Shown one piece after another: positions 5,497-6,744 of a DNA stretch of 6,744 nt (position 1 is the stretch's first letter; every line of letters begins with the position of its first letter). The translations under genes were made by a program, and so were the position numbers. Source of the stretch: Gemmatimonadales bacterium. GTDB lineage: Bacteria > Gemmatimonadota > Gemmatimonadetes > Gemmatimonadales > GWC2-71-9. The stretch spans positions 1 to 6,744 of the forward strand of contig SPDF01000083.1 of assembly GCA_004525055.1 (NCBI GenBank), read 5' to 3'. Under the pieces are notes generated by a model. It did not search any database. It saw only the letters and a list, made by a program, of their open reading frames with translations, and was not told the origin of the DNA.

Positions 5497-6623
5497 TTGT
5501 TCTCCTCCAGCTTCCGAAACTCGATCCAGTTCCCCTCGTTGAGCAGGTCCTTGAGGAGGGCACGGTCAGCGTCGTTCGGCAGTACCGATGCGAGGTACGC
5601 CGGATACTTTGCGGCGTCGACCGACTCGCCAGTGATCGTGTAGTGCTGCCGGGCGTAGAGTCCGATATTGCGGTTGAACTTCACGTCCGGCACGATCAGA
5701 TACTGGTTCGGGTCGGGGATCGCAGTATTGAGCCGGTCAACGAGCCGGGTGATCTCCTGTCGATAGAGTTCGCGGCTCGCCTCGTTGAGGTGCGCCAGGT
5801 TGGCCGTGTCCTCCGTTTCGCGCTCATCGAAACGGCCCTTCAGCCCCCAGACATACGCCCAGTGTGCGCTGGAGGAGTTGTCGGTGCCAAAGAGATCAAA
5901 CGCCGTGGGCACCCATTTGTTGAAATACCGCTGCATCACCGCCGGCGGCACCCGACCAGCCCGGAGAATCCGGCGCAGGCCGTTGTTGCCGGTCCCGAGG
6001 TGGAAGCTCTCCTCCTTCAGCATCGGCGCCATCGAGCGGGCGAGGGGGTGGAACGAGGAGGTCGACAGCATCTGCAGCTGGAACTTGCCGTCGCGGTCGA
6101 TAAACTGAGTGTAGGTGAAGAAGTCGAGCCAATTCTCCACAATTTCGTTGAAGGAGCCGAGGAGGCGTTCCCCCTCATCCGCGCGACGGTCGAGCAGCTT
6201 CTGTGCTTCGCGCTTGCCCTCGTCGCCGAAGTGCGTGCAGAGCAGGTAAGACATCTGCCACCCGTGGCGCATTTCCTCGCTCATCACGCGCATCAGCGAA
6301 AAGAGGTCGTAGTCGCTCGGGGCCCGTTCGAGGAGCGCGCGCTGCTGCTCCACCGATGCAAACTCGGTGTCGCCCTGAAAGACAATCAGGTTGAGCAGCG
6401 CGTCGCGAATGCGCTGGTCGGGGATGTGCATGATGCTCGGCCACTTGGTTTGGCCCTTGTAGTGACCAAACTCGATCGTCCCGGCCTCGGGCTCGCCGAA
6501 CTTCGCGTCGAACCCGACCTTCCGGAATGGCGTGCCGGCCATCTCCCTCTCGGAGATACCGATCGACTCCTGCCAGTAGCGAAAATAGTCGATCCAGTCG
6601 TCAAAGTTGTTCACCTTCCGCAT
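5493..6623 (-). CDS. BoxB/PaaA-type diiron aromatic-CoA epoxidase
   Basis: This 376-residue protein belongs to the PaaA/BoxB diiron oxygenase group, which epoxidises CoA-bound aromatic rings (phenylacetyl-CoA or benzoyl-CoA) with O2. All six expected iron ligands are visible: Glu87 (GDTEFAS), Glu117 and His120 (SEEMRHGWQM), Asp178 (IDRDGKFQ), Glu205 and His208 (KEESFHLG). The 30-, 3- and 61-residue spacings over the first four match BoxB as I remember it. FIDRDGKFQL, FDLFGTDNSSSA and the GLKGRFDE segment are also BoxB-like rather than PaaA-like. At 376 residues it is shorter than characterised BoxB (about 470) and longer than PaaA (about 310), so it may be a separate subfamily with an untested substrate. 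ATG 6623 follows the upstream stop by 7 nt, with GAGG (6629-6632) as ribosome binding site. Its reductase partner (BoxA or PaaE) is not in the window. Confidence 0.82.
   Translation of the reverse strand: MRKVNNFDDWIDYFRYWQESIGISEREMAGTPFRKVGFDAKFGEPEAGTIEFGHYKGQTKWPSIMHIPDQRIRDALLNLIVFQGDTEFASVEQQRALLERAPSDYDLFSLMRVMSEEMRHGWQMSYLLCTHFGDEGKREAQKLLDRRADEGERLLGSFNEIVENWLDFFTYTQFIDRDGKFQLQMLSTSSFHPLARSMAPMLKEESFHLGTGNNGLRRILRAGRVPPAVMQRYFNKWVPTAFDLFGTDNSSSAHWAYVWGLKGRFDERETEDTANLAHLNEASRELYRQEITRLVDRLNTAIPDPNQYLIVPDVKFNRNIGLYARQHYTITGESVDAAKYPAYLASVLPNDADRALLKDLLNEGNWIEFRKLEENN
5502..5508 (-). promoter_or_regulatory. Strong Shine-Dalgarno for the CTG start at 5496
   Basis: On the minus strand GGAGGAG lies inside the last codons of the oxygenase gene, 5 nt (AACAA) before CTG. 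This is the best ribosome binding site in the window and has no other start codon at the right distance. It is the main evidence for initiation at CTG. Confidence 0.8.
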
Positions 6624-6630
6624 GTCGTCC

Positions 6631-6744
6631 TCACCGTCCGAAAAATTCAGGAACTCGTTTGGCGTGGTACGCCTGCAGCCCTTCGGCGGCGTCCTCGCTG
6701 CGAAATGACTCTTGGCAATGTCGTGCTTCGATCACCAGCGACTC
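6631..6744 (-). CDS. Enoyl-CoA hydratase/isomerase family protein, C-terminal fragment
   Basis: The frame is open from the window edge to a TGA at 6631-6633, giving the last 37 residues: ESLVIEARHCQESFRSEDA, then an AEGLQAYHAKRVPEFFGR-like end. This is the standard crotonase C-terminus: a helix with Glu/Gln-rich spacing, then S-E-D-A-x-E-G-x-x-A-(Y/F)-x-x-K-R-x-P-x-F-x-G. The gene runs off the right edge of the window, so its catalytic residues are unseen and I cannot tell hydratase from isomerase (for example a PaaG-like ring isomerase). It sits 7 nt upstream of the diiron oxygenase and is clearly the preceding gene of the same operon. That position suits an enzyme acting on the oxygenase product. 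The fragment is too short for the ring-cleaving BoxC to be ruled out strictly, but the ending looks like an ordinary 260-residue crotonase. Confidence 0.75.
   Translation of the reverse strand, partial: ESLVIEARHCQESFRSEDAAEGLQAYHAKRVPEFFGR

Noticed and set aside
1..6744. CRISPR arrays, transposases, toxin-antitoxin pairs, phage genes or defence systems
   Set aside because: None is present. Repeats are single palindromic elements without regular spacing, and every large frame is accounted for by metabolic, ribosomal or exported proteins.

Overview
This GC-rich window (roughly 60-65% G+C by eye) is chromosomal bacterial DNA with Gram-negative-style gene content. Genes are tightly packed and intergenic gaps carry palindromic dispersed-repeat-like DNA. 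That combination, with the protein sequences, reminds me of Gemmatimonadota or a similar soil or sediment phylum. I hold this assignment loosely (about 50%), since no marker here settles it.

Left part, plus strand: a palindromic C/G-rich repeat at the edge (1-37), then rplU (L21, 137-451) and rpmA (L27, 459-725), closed by a very clear intrinsic terminator (748-783). A second, separate hairpin (787-810) follows, then a small coiled-coil protein with an acidic tail (872-1258). An 87-bp four-armed inverted-repeat element (1287-1373) fills the convergent gap before the minus-strand genes.

Right part, minus strand, read from the right edge leftward: the last 37 codons of an enoyl-CoA hydratase/isomerase-family protein (6631-6744), a BoxB/PaaA-type diiron ring epoxidase (5493-6623), a glycerophosphodiester phosphodiesterase-family protein (4822-5496), a 3-hydroxyacyl-CoA dehydrogenase (3959-4825) and an enoyl-CoA hydratase (3180-3962). 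After a 150-bp gap with a long inverted repeat come an amidohydrolase-2 family protein (2166-3029) and a secreted DUF3108-like protein (1397-2143). The first five genes are joined by a 7-nt gap and then three successive 4-nt stop/start overlaps, so they are almost certainly one translationally coupled operon.

The operon looks like part of an aerobic aromatic-CoA pathway (box or paa type). The diiron enzyme would epoxidise a CoA-bound aromatic ring. The crotonase-fold proteins and the dehydrogenase would carry the opened ring through beta-oxidation-like steps, such as 2,3-dehydroadipyl-CoA to 3-hydroxyadipyl-CoA to 3-oxoadipyl-CoA. The reductase, ring-opening enzyme, CoA ligase and thiolase are not in the window. 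The phosphodiesterase gene is an unexpected member.

The most distinctive observation is that the phosphodiesterase only makes sense if translation starts at a CTG codon (5494-5496) in a CTGA overlap with the upstream stop, behind a strong GGAGGAG Shine-Dalgarno. The first conventional start codon would remove the catalytic His-Arg motif. The second is the repeat DNA at 1287-1373, which folds as a four-arm junction. I see no defence, CRISPR or transposase system.
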